DNA from: an uncultured Flavobacteriales bacterium
GTDB taxonomy: Bacteria; Bacteroidota; Bacteroidia; Flavobacteriales; Crocinitomicaceae
Length of the DNA stretch: 64,000 bases
Assembly (NCBI GenBank): GCA_946480815.1
Contig: CAMLLB010000014.1
Span: 16,706-80,705 of the forward strand
Reading direction: 5' to 3'
The notes under the pieces were generated by a model. It did no database searches. It was not told where the DNA came from and saw only the letters and a program-made list of their open reading frames with translations. Below, piece by piece: positions 24,262 to 33,217 of the stretch (within the stretch, counting starts at the first letter, position 1; the number at the start of each line of letters is the position of its first letter). The translations under genes and the position numbers were made by a program.

Positions 24262-24891
24262 TCAGGTCCGAAAAAAAGGCAATTCGAAAACTTCCTGGTT
24301 TTTCTCCAGCAAAAAGGCTTCTATTCCGATTGATCTGGCTCCTTCGACATGTTGGGGACTATCATCAATGAAAATGGTATTTGCAGGGTCCAGGTTATTT
24401 TCCGAACAAACGAATTCGAAAATTTTTGTATCCGGTTTACGCATCCCGATTGCAGAAGAGAAATAGGTTTTCTCGAAATACTGTTCCAGGTTCCGGTGAC
24501 CTGTTGTTTTTTCCAGTGATCTTCTCACCGCATCAATATGGAGATCATTTGTATTACTCAACAAAAACAATCGGTATTTACCGGCCAATGCTTCCAATTC
24601 CGCTAATCGTTTTTCCGGAAAATCCAGGATCATTGAATCCCAGGCATGAACCACCTGGTTCGCTGTAGTTCCTTGCGGCAAAAGGTCCAGTAAGCGATTT
24701 ACAAAATGAAAAGAAGAAATTTCCCCGATCTCATAACGATCGAACAATTGAGTTTGCTGCAATTGGGAATACGATTCGCCAAAATTGGCCATTCCCAGGG
24801 AAATGAAGGCTTTTTCTGTTAAATCATAATCCAGGTTCAACAAAACTCCTCCCAAATCAAAAATGATTGCTTCTTTTGAGTTATTAATCAT
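24262..24891 (-). CDS. HAD-superfamily phosphatase (subfamily IA)
   Basis: 209 residues. Motif I is FDLGGVL, motif II LLSNTN, then the conserved lysine in GMRKPD and motif III IFIDDSPQHV. The cap domain is small and helical (about 20-90). The DxGG variant places it near glucose-1-phosphatase / YihX-like phosphatases; the nucleophile Asp is present. The substrate is unknown. A -7 box ends 4 bases before its ATG, so the transcript is probably leaderless. Confidence 0.85.
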   Translation of the reverse strand: MINNSKEAIIFDLGGVLLNLDYDLTEKAFISLGMANFGESYSQLQQTQLFDRYEIGEISSFHFVNRLLDLLPQGTTANQVVHAWDSMILDFPEKRLAELEALAGKYRLFLLSNTNDLHIDAVRRSLEKTTGHRNLEQYFEKTYFSSAIGMRKPDTKIFEFVCSENNLDPANTIFIDDSPQHVEGARSIGIEAFLLEKNQEVFELPFFRT

Positions 24892-24895
24892 AGTG

Positions 24896-24903
24896 CAAAA
24901 GTA
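24896..24903 (-). promoter_or_regulatory. -7 box directly against the HAD gene start
   Basis: On the minus strand TACTTTTG fits TAnnTTTG and is separated from ATG 24891 by only 4 bases, so the message would begin at or inside the start codon. The divergent gene (ATG 24929) shares the 37-base gap. Confidence 0.5.
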
Positions 24904-24928
24904 CTAAGTTCACTTTGAATGACTGAAG

Positions 24929-25273
24929 ATGGAGGAAAAAGATTTACACGCGCTCGTTCATAAATTGCAATTGCGGTTGAGCCGGCGCAAATTACTTGAG
25001 AAACTGCAAACCCAAATTCACAAGGATTTTCAACGGTCAGGAATCAGTGATTTCGAACTGACCAGTGCAGATCCGGCGCATTGGAACGGAGAAATCCAGG
25101 TTATGCTCAAGCACTTATCGGAAAACGAATTGCAGCATCTGCTCTACCTTATTGATATCCCTGAACTGATCATCAGAGAAACACGTACTCACGAAGACCG
25201 GTTGTTTTACCTTTCAAATGCCATTTTACATCGCGAGTTGCTGAAAGTGTTTTACCAAATCCAATACAAATAA
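24929..25273 (+). CDS. Hypothetical helical protein, 114 aa
   Basis: A soluble, strongly charged helical protein (HALVHKLQLRLSRRKLLEKL, LKHLSENELQHLLYLID). No cysteine or obvious motif. It is divergent from the HAD phosphatase and lies 192 bases before sucA. Function not recognised; could be a small regulator or adaptor. Confidence 0.55.
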   Translation: MEEKDLHALVHKLQLRLSRRKLLEKLQTQIHKDFQRSGISDFELTSADPAHWNGEIQVMLKHLSENELQHLLYLIDIPELIIRETRTHEDRLFYLSNAILHRELLKVFYQIQYK

Positions 25274-25465
25274 AAAAATCATCACTGGTTGAATTGTCAA
25301 TTATCAAGATGAAAAAGAGCATCATCCAGATAATTAATCACAGATAATTGATCATTTCCATTGCCTTGAAACAATAGTTCGCATTTTTGCATTTTTTTAT
25401 CGCTATTTCCTACCCAAGCTTTGGTATAAAAGTTTTAACTTTACCGTCCATTATAGTGCACCAAC

Positions 25466-28189
25466 ATGGATAAAGTGACGTACGTCGGAAATGCAGATGT
25501 AAATGCAATAGATCATTTATATCAATCATATATTAAAGACCCTGAAAGCGTAGATCTTAGCTGGCAAAAATTCTTCGAAGGATTTGATTTTGCCCGCACG
25601 AATTTCGAAGACGGCGGGGATATTCCTGAAAATTTTCAGAAAGAATTTAAAGTAATTAACCTGATCAACGGGTACAGAACCCGCGGTCATTTATTTACGA
25701 AAACCAATCCTGTTCGTGAACGTCGTAAGTATGAACCTACTTTGGCAATTGAAAATTTCGGTTTGGACGCATCCGATCTGGACACTGTTTTTCAAGCCGG
25801 AGAACAAATCGGGATCGGTGCCGCTACTTTACGTGACATTATCCAGGATTTGGAACAATGTTACTGCCAATCCATCGGTATCGAGTACATGTACATGCGT
25901 GAACCGGAGCGTTTGGAATGGTTCAGAAACAGCATTGAAGTTAAAAACCGCCCGAAATTTGACATCGAGCGCAAAAAACACATTTATAAAAAATTGGTTC
26001 AGACTTCCAATTTTGAAGCCTTCCTGGGTAAAAAATATGTAGGTCAGAAACGTTTCTCAGTTGAGGGTGGTGAAGCTTTGATTCCTGCTTTGGACGCACT
26101 GGTTGAAAAAGGGTCCAGCTTGGGAGTAGAGTATTTCGTAATGGGAATGGCTCACCGTGGACGCTTGAATACCTTAACAAACATCTTCCAAAAACGTCCT
26201 CAGGATATCTTCTCCGAATTTGAAGGAAAAGAATTTGATGCAGATGGTGTTTTCGACGGAGACGTGAAATACCACCAGGGATATACGAGTTCAACTACAA
26301 CCAAAGAAGGAAAAGAAGTTGGACTGACACTCGCACCAAACCCTTCTCACCTGGAAGCAGTTGATCCGGTTGTACAGGGAATTGCACGTGCAAAACTGGA
26401 TGCTTATTTCAAAGACGAAAACAAAGTGTGTCCGGTAATGATCCATGGTGACGCTGCTGTTGCAGGGCAAGGGATCGTTTACGAAGTAATCCAAATGGCT
26501 TTGCTTGACGGTTACAGAGCGGGCGGAACCATTCATATTGTAGTAAATAACCAGGTTGGTTTTACAACGAATTTCCACGATGCACGTTCGTCGACCTATT
26601 GTACGGATGTAGCAAAAACAACATTAACACCGGTATTCCATGTAAACGGAGATGATGTTGAAGCGGTAATCCAAACCATTGAAATTGCAATGGAATACCG
26701 TCAGAAATTCCACCGCGATGTATTCATCGATTTATTGTGTTACCGTAAATACGGACACAACGAAGGGGATGAGCCGAAATTCACGCAGCCGAATTTGTAT
26801 AATATTATTGCAAAACATCCGAATCCGAAAGATATTTACCTGAAACAGTTATTGGCTGAAGGTTCTCTTTCCCAGGATGCCGCTACCAGTATTGAAAATG
26901 AGTACAACGACTATTTGGAAAACGAGTTTGAAACGGCTCGCAAGAACGAAAAAGCAGTTGTATGGGATTTCTTAAGTTCTACCTGGGAAGGTTTCCGTCA
27001 CAGTAAATCGGCTGATTTTGATTCCAGTCCTGAAACCGGGATCAAGAAAGAAAAATTGCTGGAGCTTGGACGAAAACTGGCTACTTTGCCTGAAGGCAAA
27101 AAGTATTTCCGTAAAATCCAAAAAATCTTCGATGACCGTTTGGCGGCAATCGAAACCAATAACCTGGATTGGGGAACGGCAGAAATGCTTGCTTATGCAA
27201 CCTTGTTGGAAGAAGGAATTCCGGTTCGTATTTCCGGACAGGATGTGGAGCGTGGAACATTCTCACACCGCCATGCTGTAGTGAAAACAGAAGACAACGA
27301 AGAAGAGATCGAAACATTGAACATGCTTTCTGACAAGCAGGCAGCATTCACGATTTACAACTCCTTACTGTCTGAATACGCTGTACTTGGTTTTGAATAC
27401 GGTTATTCATTGGCTACTCCGAAAGGATTGACCATTTGGGAAGCACAATTCGGAGATTTCTTCAATGGTGCGCAAATTATGATCGACCAGTTCATTACTG
27501 CCGGTGAAGATAAATGGTCTACTCAAAGCGGTTTGGTAATGCTTCTTCCTCACGGATATGAAGGTCAGGGAGCAGAACATTCAAGCGGACGTATGGAGCG
27601 CTGGTTGCAGCAATGCGCTGATGACAATATCCAGGTAGTAAATACATCTACACCTGCAAACCATTTCCATTTGATTCGCAGACAGTTGGCTCGTCCGTTC
27701 CGTAAACCATTGGTTGTTTTCTCTCCGAAAATGATCCTGCGTTTACCGGCTGCTACTTCCACTTTGGAAGAAATGGCAAACGGGAACTTCCAGGAGGTTA
27801 TTGACGATCCGAACGCAAAAGCAGGCCAGGTAGATACATTGGTTTTCTGTTCCGGAAAGTTCTATTACGAACTGAAAGAAAAAGCAACAGAAACGGGAGT
27901 TGACAATATGGCTTTTGTCCGTGTAGAACAACTGTATCCGTTGCCTCAAAAACAAATTGATGCGATCGTTGCAAAATACAATGCCAAAAATGTGGTGTGG
28001 GCTCAGGAAGAACCTGCAAACATGGGAGCATGGACATACATTGCAATGAACCTGAGACACATTCCGTTTGTTGGAATTACACGACCGGCATCTGCAGCTG
28101 CAGCTGAAGGTTCTAAGAAATTGCACGAACGCCGCTTGAAACAATTGTTTGCAGATGTATTTCAATACGCATCAGTAGCAGCTAAATAA
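25466..28189 (+). CDS. sucA: 2-oxoglutarate dehydrogenase E1 component
   Basis: 907 residues, normal length. The N-terminal assembly helix (about 5-40) has the family pattern DHLYQSYIKDPESVDLSWQKFF. The catalytic core follows with FVMGMAHRGRLNTL, the thiamine-diphosphate segment GDAAVAGQGIVYE and the transketolase-like half (about 570-770; AQFGDFFNGAQIMIDQF). It decarboxylates 2-oxoglutarate and passes the succinyl group to E2. The E2 gene follows 81 bases downstream; lipoamide dehydrogenase (E3) is not in the window. Confidence 0.95.
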   Translation: MDKVTYVGNADVNAIDHLYQSYIKDPESVDLSWQKFFEGFDFARTNFEDGGDIPENFQKEFKVINLINGYRTRGHLFTKTNPVRERRKYEPTLAIENFGLDASDLDTVFQAGEQIGIGAATLRDIIQDLEQCYCQSIGIEYMYMREPERLEWFRNSIEVKNRPKFDIERKKHIYKKLVQTSNFEAFLGKKYVGQKRFSVEGGEALIPALDALVEKGSSLGVEYFVMGMAHRGRLNTLTNIFQKRPQDIFSEFEGKEFDADGVFDGDVKYHQGYTSSTTTKEGKEVGLTLAPNPSHLEAVDPVVQGIARAKLDAYFKDENKVCPVMIHGDAAVAGQGIVYEVIQMALLDGYRAGGTIHIVVNNQVGFTTNFHDARSSTYCTDVAKTTLTPVFHVNGDDVEAVIQTIEIAMEYRQKFHRDVFIDLLCYRKYGHNEGDEPKFTQPNLYNIIAKHPNPKDIYLKQLLAEGSLSQDAATSIENEYNDYLENEFETARKNEKAVVWDFLSSTWEGFRHSKSADFDSSPETGIKKEKLLELGRKLATLPEGKKYFRKIQKIFDDRLAAIETNNLDWGTAEMLAYATLLEEGIPVRISGQDVERGTFSHRHAVVKTEDNEEEIETLNMLSDKQAAFTIYNSLLSEYAVLGFEYGYSLATPKGLTIWEAQFGDFFNGAQIMIDQFITAGEDKWSTQSGLVMLLPHGYEGQGAEHSSGRMERWLQQCADDNIQVVNTSTPANHFHLIRRQLARPFRKPLVVFSPKMILRLPAATSTLEEMANGNFQEVIDDPNAKAGQVDTLVFCSGKFYYELKEKATETGVDNMAFVRVEQLYPLPQKQIDAIVAKYNAKNVVWAQEEPANMGAWTYIAMNLRHIPFVGITRPASAAAAEGSKKLHERRLKQLFADVFQYASVAAK

Positions 28190-28197
28190 GAAACCGC

Positions 28198-28232
28198 GCA
28201 CTAACAGTTGATAAATAAGCAAACGTTAGTGC
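28198..28232 (+). promoter_or_regulatory. Intergenic hairpin between sucA and sucB
   Basis: GCACTAAC (28198-28205) and GTTAGTGC (28225-28232) form a perfect 8-bp stem with a 19-base loop, 9 bases after the sucA stop. An A-rich rather than T-rich tail follows, so it is not a strong terminator. It may protect the sucA message or lower expression of sucB. Confidence 0.5.
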
Positions 28233-28270
28233 AGCTTTAAAAAAAGTAGAAAACTAAAACCAATTCAATT

Positions 28271-29542
28271 ATGTCAATCCTTGAAATGAAAGTACCTAGT
28301 CCGGGAGAATCAATTTCTGAAGTAGAAATTGCAACCTGGCTGGTTTCGGACGGTGACTATGTAGAAAAAGACCAAGCTATCGCGGAAGTGGATTCCGACA
28401 AAGCAACATTGGAATTACCGGCAGAACAATCCGGAATTATCACATTGAAAGCTGCGGAAGGCGACGTAGTAAAAGTTGGTCAGGTTGTTTGTTTGATCGA
28501 TACTTCAGCTGAACGGCCGGCAGGATTTGCTGCACCGGTTGCTGAAGCTCCAAAAACAGAACAGGCTCCTGTTAAAGAAGCTGCTCCTGTTGCTGAAAAA
28601 ACAGCTGCACCAACTCCAAATCCCGGACCGGTAAGTGATAGTTATGCCAAAGGAACTCCATCACCGGCTGCTGCGAAGATCATGGCTGAGAATGGTGTTT
28701 CCGGAGCTAAGATCAGTGGTACAGGAAAAGACGGTCGTATCACGAAACAAGATGTGGTAAGTGCGATGGCAGCAGGAATTCCTGCTGATGCTGCTCAGGG
28801 ATGGGGAGGAACACGTGATCAGAATCGTGAAAAAATGTCTATGCTTCGTCGTAAGATCGCAGAACGTTTGGTGTCTGTTAAGAACGAAACAGCGATGTTG
28901 ACTACGTTCAATGAAGTAGATATGAAACCGATCATGGACCTGCGTGCAAAATACAAGGATCAGTTCGCGAAATTCCACGATGTGAACCTGGGCTTTATGT
29001 CTTTCTTTACGAAAGCTGTAACTGAAGCTTTGAACTTGTTCCCTGCGGTAAATGCACAGATTGACGGAAACGAAATGGTATTCCACAACTATGCAGATGT
29101 AGGTATCGCCGTTTCCTCACCGAAAGGATTGATGGTTCCGGTGGTTCGCAATGCAGAGCAAATGAGCCTGGCAGAGATCGAAAAAGAGATCAAGCGTTTG
29201 GCTGTTAAAGCACGCGACGGAAAAATCACACCGGAAGACATGACCGGAGGAACCTTTACCATCACCAATGGCGGAGTGTTCGGTTCGATGATGTCAACAC
29301 CGATTATCAACCCGCCGCAATCAGCTATTTTGGGAATGCACAACATCATTGAGCGTCCGGTAGCAATTGACGGGAAGGTTGAAATTCGCCCGATGATGTA
29401 TTTGGCTTTATCTTATGACCACCGAATTATAGATGGGAAAGAATCTGTAGGGTTCCTGGTAAAAGTGAAAGAAATGATCGAAAACCCGGAACGGATTATT
29501 TTCGGAGGAAAAGACCCTTACGCGGTACTTTTAGGATTGTAA
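28271..29542 (+). CDS. sucB: Dihydrolipoyl succinyltransferase (E2)
   Basis: 423 residues. Lipoyl domain about 2-75 with lipoylated K44 (DSDKATLEL); Ala/Pro-rich linker about 83-130; peripheral-subunit-binding domain about 131-167 ([17 protein letters not shown]); catalytic domain about 185-423 ending with H384 and D388 in [11 protein letters not shown]. It transfers succinyl to CoA in the TCA cycle. It forms an operon with sucA upstream and is closed by a strong terminator. Also known as odhB. Confidence 0.95.
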   Translation: MSILEMKVPSPGESISEVEIATWLVSDGDYVEKDQAIAEVDSDKATLELPAEQSGIITLKAAEGDVVKVGQVVCLIDTSAERPAGFAAPVAEAPKTEQAPVKEAAPVAEKTAAPTPNPGPVSDSYAKGTPSPAAAKIMAENGVSGAKISGTGKDGRITKQDVVSAMAAGIPADAAQGWGGTRDQNREKMSMLRRKIAERLVSVKNETAMLTTFNEVDMKPIMDLRAKYKDQFAKFHDVNLGFMSFFTKAVTEALNLFPAVNAQIDGNEMVFHNYADVGIAVSSPKGLMVPVVRNAEQMSLAEIEKEIKRLAVKARDGKITPEDMTGGTFTITNGGVFGSMMSTPIINPPQSAILGMHNIIERPVAIDGKVEIRPMMYLALSYDHRIIDGKESVGFLVKVKEMIENPERIIFGGKDPYAVLLGL

Positions 29543-29562
29543 ATCGATCCCGGATTATATTG

Positions 29563-29597
29563 ACCCTGGTCCCGTATGTGCGGGATCAGGGTTTTTT
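29563..29597 (+). terminator. Rho-independent terminator after sucB
   Basis: A 12-bp stem (ACCCTGGTCCCG / CGGGATCAGGGT, one G-T pair) with a 6-base loop and a following T-run, 20 bases after the sucB stop. Confidence 0.85.
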
Positions 29598-29689
29598 AAT
29601 TTTAAGCTGCTTGGCAGTGCTTTCATCCTTTTTAAACCCAACGGTTAGGAAGAAGCATACGTTTCTACTCATAGCTAAATACATTTCCT

Positions 29690-29697
29690 TATTTTTG
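29690..29697 (+). promoter_or_regulatory. -7 box for the TPR lipoprotein gene
   Basis: TATTTTTG matches TAnnTTTG, 19 bases before ATG 29717, and separates the TPR gene from the sucAB operon. Confidence 0.5.
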
Positions 29698-29716
29698 TTG
29701 TCAGATTCAGTTAAAT

Positions 29717-30712
29717 ATGCGCATTCTATTTTTTATTGGTTTTCTTGTAGTGTTGAGTTCATGTGGTGGAAACGCTGCAAAAAAACCGCAAAAAGAACTT
29801 TCCATAGATCAGTTATTCAAAAAATATCCGGACAGTGTTCCTATTCTTATCAAGCACGGTAATTTAATGCTGGAACGCTATGACTATGATAAAGCACTTC
29901 AGGACGGTGCAAAGGCATACCGGATGCAGCAATGGAATATCGAAGCACGTTTCTTATATGCAAATGCGCTCAACAACAGGGCTAATCGAACACCAAGTGA
30001 TGTAATGGCGGCCCAAAACCATTTCAAGTTTGTTGTGAAGAAAGATCCGAAAAACCTGGCAGCGTTGGTTGCTTTGGCTACCACGTATGCACAGCAGGGA
30101 GATAATGAAAAGGCCTTTTACTATACCAATGAAGCACTGAGGATCAATAAAAAATACCGGGATGCTTATATTTTGAAAGGAAGTATCTACCTAAGCCTGG
30201 ACAACCGTGAGTTGGCAAAATCATCCTACCAGACAGCAATTGACCAGGACCCGGATTTCTTCGCTGCTTATATCAAACTGGGATTAATTTACCAGGAAGA
30301 ACGAAATCCGTTGTGTATCCAGTACTTTATTACTGCAACTCAAATCCGGCCAAATAATATTGAAGCATACTATAACCTGGCATACGCTTACCAGGATTTT
30401 GACAAAATACCTGAGGCGCAACAGACTTACCGTGAAATGTTGAAAAAAGACCCTACTTTCACCCCTCCTCTGTTCCAGTTAGGCTGGATCAAACAGTTCA
30501 AGCAAAACGAGGTAGACAGTGCCATTTATTTCTATAACGAGACACTTCAAAAAGAACCTCGTTATGTAGAAGCATGGCATAACCTGGGGCTGATCTATGA
30601 AACAAAGGGGGAAAAGTACCAGGCGATCCAATACTACAGAAAAGCTCTTAAATACAATCCTGAGTTTACCCTTTCAGGAGATGCCATCAAGCGTTTATCC
30701 AAAACCAAATGA
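29717..30712 (+). CDS. TPR-repeat lipoprotein
   Basis: 331 residues. Lipobox VLSSC gives lipidated C16. The rest is tetratricopeptide repeats: about eight units from 45 to 325, with typical helices such as NLAALVALATTYAQQGDNEK, AAYIKLGLIYQEE and VEAWHNLGLIYETKG. Such proteins act as periplasmic scaffolds in envelope assembly or secretion. The next gene starts inside its stop (ATGA), so the two are translationally coupled. The upstream terminator and promoter show it is independent of sucAB. Confidence 0.8.
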   Translation: MRILFFIGFLVVLSSCGGNAAKKPQKELSIDQLFKKYPDSVPILIKHGNLMLERYDYDKALQDGAKAYRMQQWNIEARFLYANALNNRANRTPSDVMAAQNHFKFVVKKDPKNLAALVALATTYAQQGDNEKAFYYTNEALRINKKYRDAYILKGSIYLSLDNRELAKSSYQTAIDQDPDFFAAYIKLGLIYQEERNPLCIQYFITATQIRPNNIEAYYNLAYAYQDFDKIPEAQQTYREMLKKDPTFTPPLFQLGWIKQFKQNEVDSAIYFYNETLQKEPRYVEAWHNLGLIYETKGEKYQAIQYYRKALKYNPEFTLSGDAIKRLSKTK

Positions 30713-31317
30713 CGCCAAAAAGGGCTCTTCTTTTTCAAACACTGATTGAAGGACTGATACCGGTCCTGGGATATTTTTATTGGAACTGGGATGCAAGCTT
30801 TATTCTCCTGTTCTTTTTAATCGACTGGAGCCTGTTCTGGACCCTAAGTTTGCTAAAAGCCAGAAAACGCATCCAATTTAGCGGGAATACTTCCGAAAAG
30901 CAATTGGCCACAAAACATCTGGGGATCGCATTTTTGTGCATTTTAAGCACTTCTCTGGCTGCTTTCCATATACTCCCTAATATTCATTCCAATTTCGAAT
31001 GGACCGAACGTATATGGGCATTTTTGAGTTACAGTGATATGGGAATTCAGCAGGGTTTTATTTTGATTCCTTTGATGGTTTTAAGTGGTTATCTGACTTA
31101 CAAGCAACAATTCCTCTTACCGCAACTTTACAGAAAGTATCCTGTAACCTACTTCACACGTGAAGGCGTCAAACAAGGATTGATCCTTTCTGTAATTTAT
31201 GGAATCGTTTTGTCGGTTTCCTGTTTCTTCCGGTTTCCGGATGAAGTACTCCTATTTGGAACGGTCACCGGAGTAATTGCCTATCGTTTAATCACAAGAA
31301 ACAACCTGGTTTCCTAA
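30709..31317 (+). CDS. Membrane protein, coupled to TPR lipoprotein
   Basis: 202 residues with about five membrane segments (about 8-26, 30-48, 70-90, 112-130, 160-195). No motif recognised. Its ATG overlaps the TGA of the TPR lipoprotein gene, so they are made together and may form one envelope complex. An AATTCG-type repeat follows, then a convergent gene. Confidence 0.65.
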   Translation: MTPKRALLFQTLIEGLIPVLGYFYWNWDASFILLFFLIDWSLFWTLSLLKARKRIQFSGNTSEKQLATKHLGIAFLCILSTSLAAFHILPNIHSNFEWTERIWAFLSYSDMGIQQGFILIPLMVLSGYLTYKQQFLLPQLYRKYPVTYFTREGVKQGLILSVIYGIVLSVSCFFRFPDEVLLFGTVTGVIAYRLITRNNLVS

Positions 31318-31323
31318 GAAATA

Positions 31324-31342
31324 GAATTCGCAATTCGCAATT
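31324..31342. repeat. AATTCGCAATT-type repeat
   Basis: GAATTCGCAATTCGCAATT lies between the convergent stops of the membrane protein and the saccharopine enzyme. Related to the repeats at 23809 and 40810. Confidence 0.45.
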
Positions 31343-31344
31343 AA

Positions 31345-32682
31345 CTATACCACTTTCTCCAATTCCTGGAAAACAACTCCCAAATCCTCCAGTTCATCTA
31401 AAATCGGGTTATAAATCTCCGGTTTTATAGGAAGCAGCACTCCTCTTTCGGAAATCTGGTCCTGCAAGATCAGCTTGGCACAGATCCCCACAGGATAACC
31501 AACCGTTTTAGACATAGCCGTATGGACCGGATCATCTCCCAGGTTTACCATGGAAGATTCAATGAATCGTTTTTCGCCGTTCAACAGATAAGTGAATTGA
31601 TGGACCATCACCAACATATCCTTATCATTTGGCTCCAACACCCATTTTTCAACCAAAATCTTTTCCAGTACCTGTGCCGGTGTTGCATCTTTCAATCCGA
31701 TTTTCACCGAATCGTCAAACAGGCCCAGCCATTCAAACCGGGAAATATCATTAACACCTGATTTGTTGCAGAAATTCCGGAACTTTTCCTCTACACTCAG
31801 CTGCTCTTCAAATGGTAAAAAGGCATTCAAAAAAGTGCGCGGTGTCAGGTTTTCCGAATCCTGAAGTACAAAACTGTCATCCGTTAAGCCCAATTGCACA
31901 AAGATATTCCAGGCACCGCAGAACCCGCTCTTTCGAAGCGTTCCCCTGTAAATGGTCGGAATCTTATCTAAGCCGTAAATATGCCGGTAAGACAAGGAAT
32001 CACGGTTCGCATATCCTTCAAACTCACCGTATCCGTCAACGGAAACAGTATCCAGCCGATTAAAAACCTGTGTATAGGGAATGTACTTGTATTGATGTCT
32101 GTCGATGTAACGTGCAGTTCCTCCCTGTGCAGCCAGGACCACGTTTCTGGGATTCCAGGTAAATTTATAATTCCACGGATTGGTATCACTTTCCGGCGCC
32201 ATCAAGCCACCACAATACGATTTAAAACCGGTAATTTCACCACCCTGATCTTTGATTGAATCAATGATCCGCATCGCACTCATGTGATCGATTCCCGGAT
32301 CAACTCCTATTTCATTCATGAAAATCAATCCTGCTTTTTTAACCTGATCATTCAGCTCGTTCATTTCCGGAGAAACATACGATGGCGTTATCAGGTTTTT
32401 CCCCAATTCCAAACAATCTTTGGCAATATCCAGGTGAAAACGTGCCGGTAACATGGAAATAATGAGATCAGCCTGTTTCAGCTCGTCCCGGCGCTCATCC
32501 CGGTCCAGTGCATTAAACGAAAGGGCAACACCGCTTGGGTGACCTGCCAGCTTAGCTTTTACCAAATCCAACGACTGATCAACCACACGCAGCTGCCAGT
32601 TGTTTTCTTTAGCTTGTTCCAGTAAATACTTAATCAATGTTGAAGCAGAGAGACCGGCACCTAAAAGCAATATTCGTTTCAT
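31345..32682 (-). CDS. Saccharopine dehydrogenase family protein
   Basis: 445 residues from ATG 32682 (MKRILLLGAGLSASTLIKYL), where the Rossmann fold begins; an upstream in-frame start at 32727 would add 15 residues. The NAD(P) loop GAGLSA and the catalytic region EIGVDPGIDHMSAMRIID match the Lys9-type saccharopine dehydrogenase, which splits saccharopine to glutamate plus aminoadipate semialdehyde. A -7-like box ATTTCG context lies 18 bases upstream. With the ALDH7 gene at 13742 it supports lysine degradation via saccharopine. Lysine-ketoglutarate reductase is not in the window. Confidence 0.8.
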   Translation of the reverse strand: MKRILLLGAGLSASTLIKYLLEQAKENNWQLRVVDQSLDLVKAKLAGHPSGVALSFNALDRDERRDELKQADLIISMLPARFHLDIAKDCLELGKNLITPSYVSPEMNELNDQVKKAGLIFMNEIGVDPGIDHMSAMRIIDSIKDQGGEITGFKSYCGGLMAPESDTNPWNYKFTWNPRNVVLAAQGGTARYIDRHQYKYIPYTQVFNRLDTVSVDGYGEFEGYANRDSLSYRHIYGLDKIPTIYRGTLRKSGFCGAWNIFVQLGLTDDSFVLQDSENLTPRTFLNAFLPFEEQLSVEEKFRNFCNKSGVNDISRFEWLGLFDDSVKIGLKDATPAQVLEKILVEKWVLEPNDKDMLVMVHQFTYLLNGEKRFIESSMVNLGDDPVHTAMSKTVGYPVGICAKLILQDQISERGVLLPIKPEIYNPILDELEDLGVVFQELEKVV

Positions 32683-32699
32683 AATCATTAAATGTGACA

Positions 32700-32707
32700 C
32701 GAAATTA
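32700..32707 (-). promoter_or_regulatory. -7-like box for the saccharopine gene
   Basis: TAATTTCG on the minus strand, one base off TAnnTTTG, 17 bases before ATG 32682. It supports that start over the one at 32727, which lies upstream of the box. Confidence 0.35.
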
Positions 32708-32783
32708 ACGGAATTCAATGAATTCAAATAGAGAATTAACCTTATTTAAACTGAAAAATGGAAATAAAGGGTGGAAAATAAAA

Positions 32784-32806
32784 AAGCCTCTTAAAAAAAG
32801 AGGCTT
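32784..32806 (-). terminator. Terminator of the small secreted protein gene
   Basis: AAGCCTCTT / AAGAGGCTT, a perfect 9-bp stem with a 5-base loop. On the minus strand it is followed by a run of T, 25 bases after the stop at 32831. Confidence 0.8.
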
Positions 32807-32830
32807 CCTGTTCAATATTTCAAGAAATGA

Positions 32831-33160
32831 TTATTTTGTCAATTCAGAAAGCTTGAATGACTTACCATGCATGGAGCTGGTTACTTTAAACCATGTTGCT
32901 CCGCAGTTGCTTCCATCCAAATGCTTGATCTCTGTTCCTTCACTATAGCTAAATCCTTTAGATGCACCTGCACTGATGTAGTTATGACCTCCATTCACAC
33001 AGTACTTATACTCTGAAGATGAGTCATTGATAACTTTAAATTCAATATTGCCCAATACTTTCTCAGAAGACACTGTCTTCGTTGAAGTAAACGACTGAAT
33101 TCCCAATGCTCCAACAAATGCCAATGTTGCAAACGCAGAAATTTTGATTAGTTTTTTCAT
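32831..33160 (-). CDS. Small secreted protein
   Basis: 109 residues with a signal peptide (LIKISAFATLAFVGALGIQSF). The mature ~80 residues are Ser/Gly/Lys rich with two cysteines (YKYCVNGG, GSNCGAT) that could pair. No family recognised. It has its own terminator. Likely periplasmic or surface located. Confidence 0.6.
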   Translation of the reverse strand: MKKLIKISAFATLAFVGALGIQSFTSTKTVSSEKVLGNIEFKVINDSSSEYKYCVNGGHNYISAGASKGFSYSEGTEIKHLDGSNCGATWFKVTSSMHGKSFKLSELTK

Positions 33161-33217
33161 AGTAAAAAATTTTTGGTGTATAAATATATGAAAACTGAAA
33201 TTAAAACTCTAATAAAT

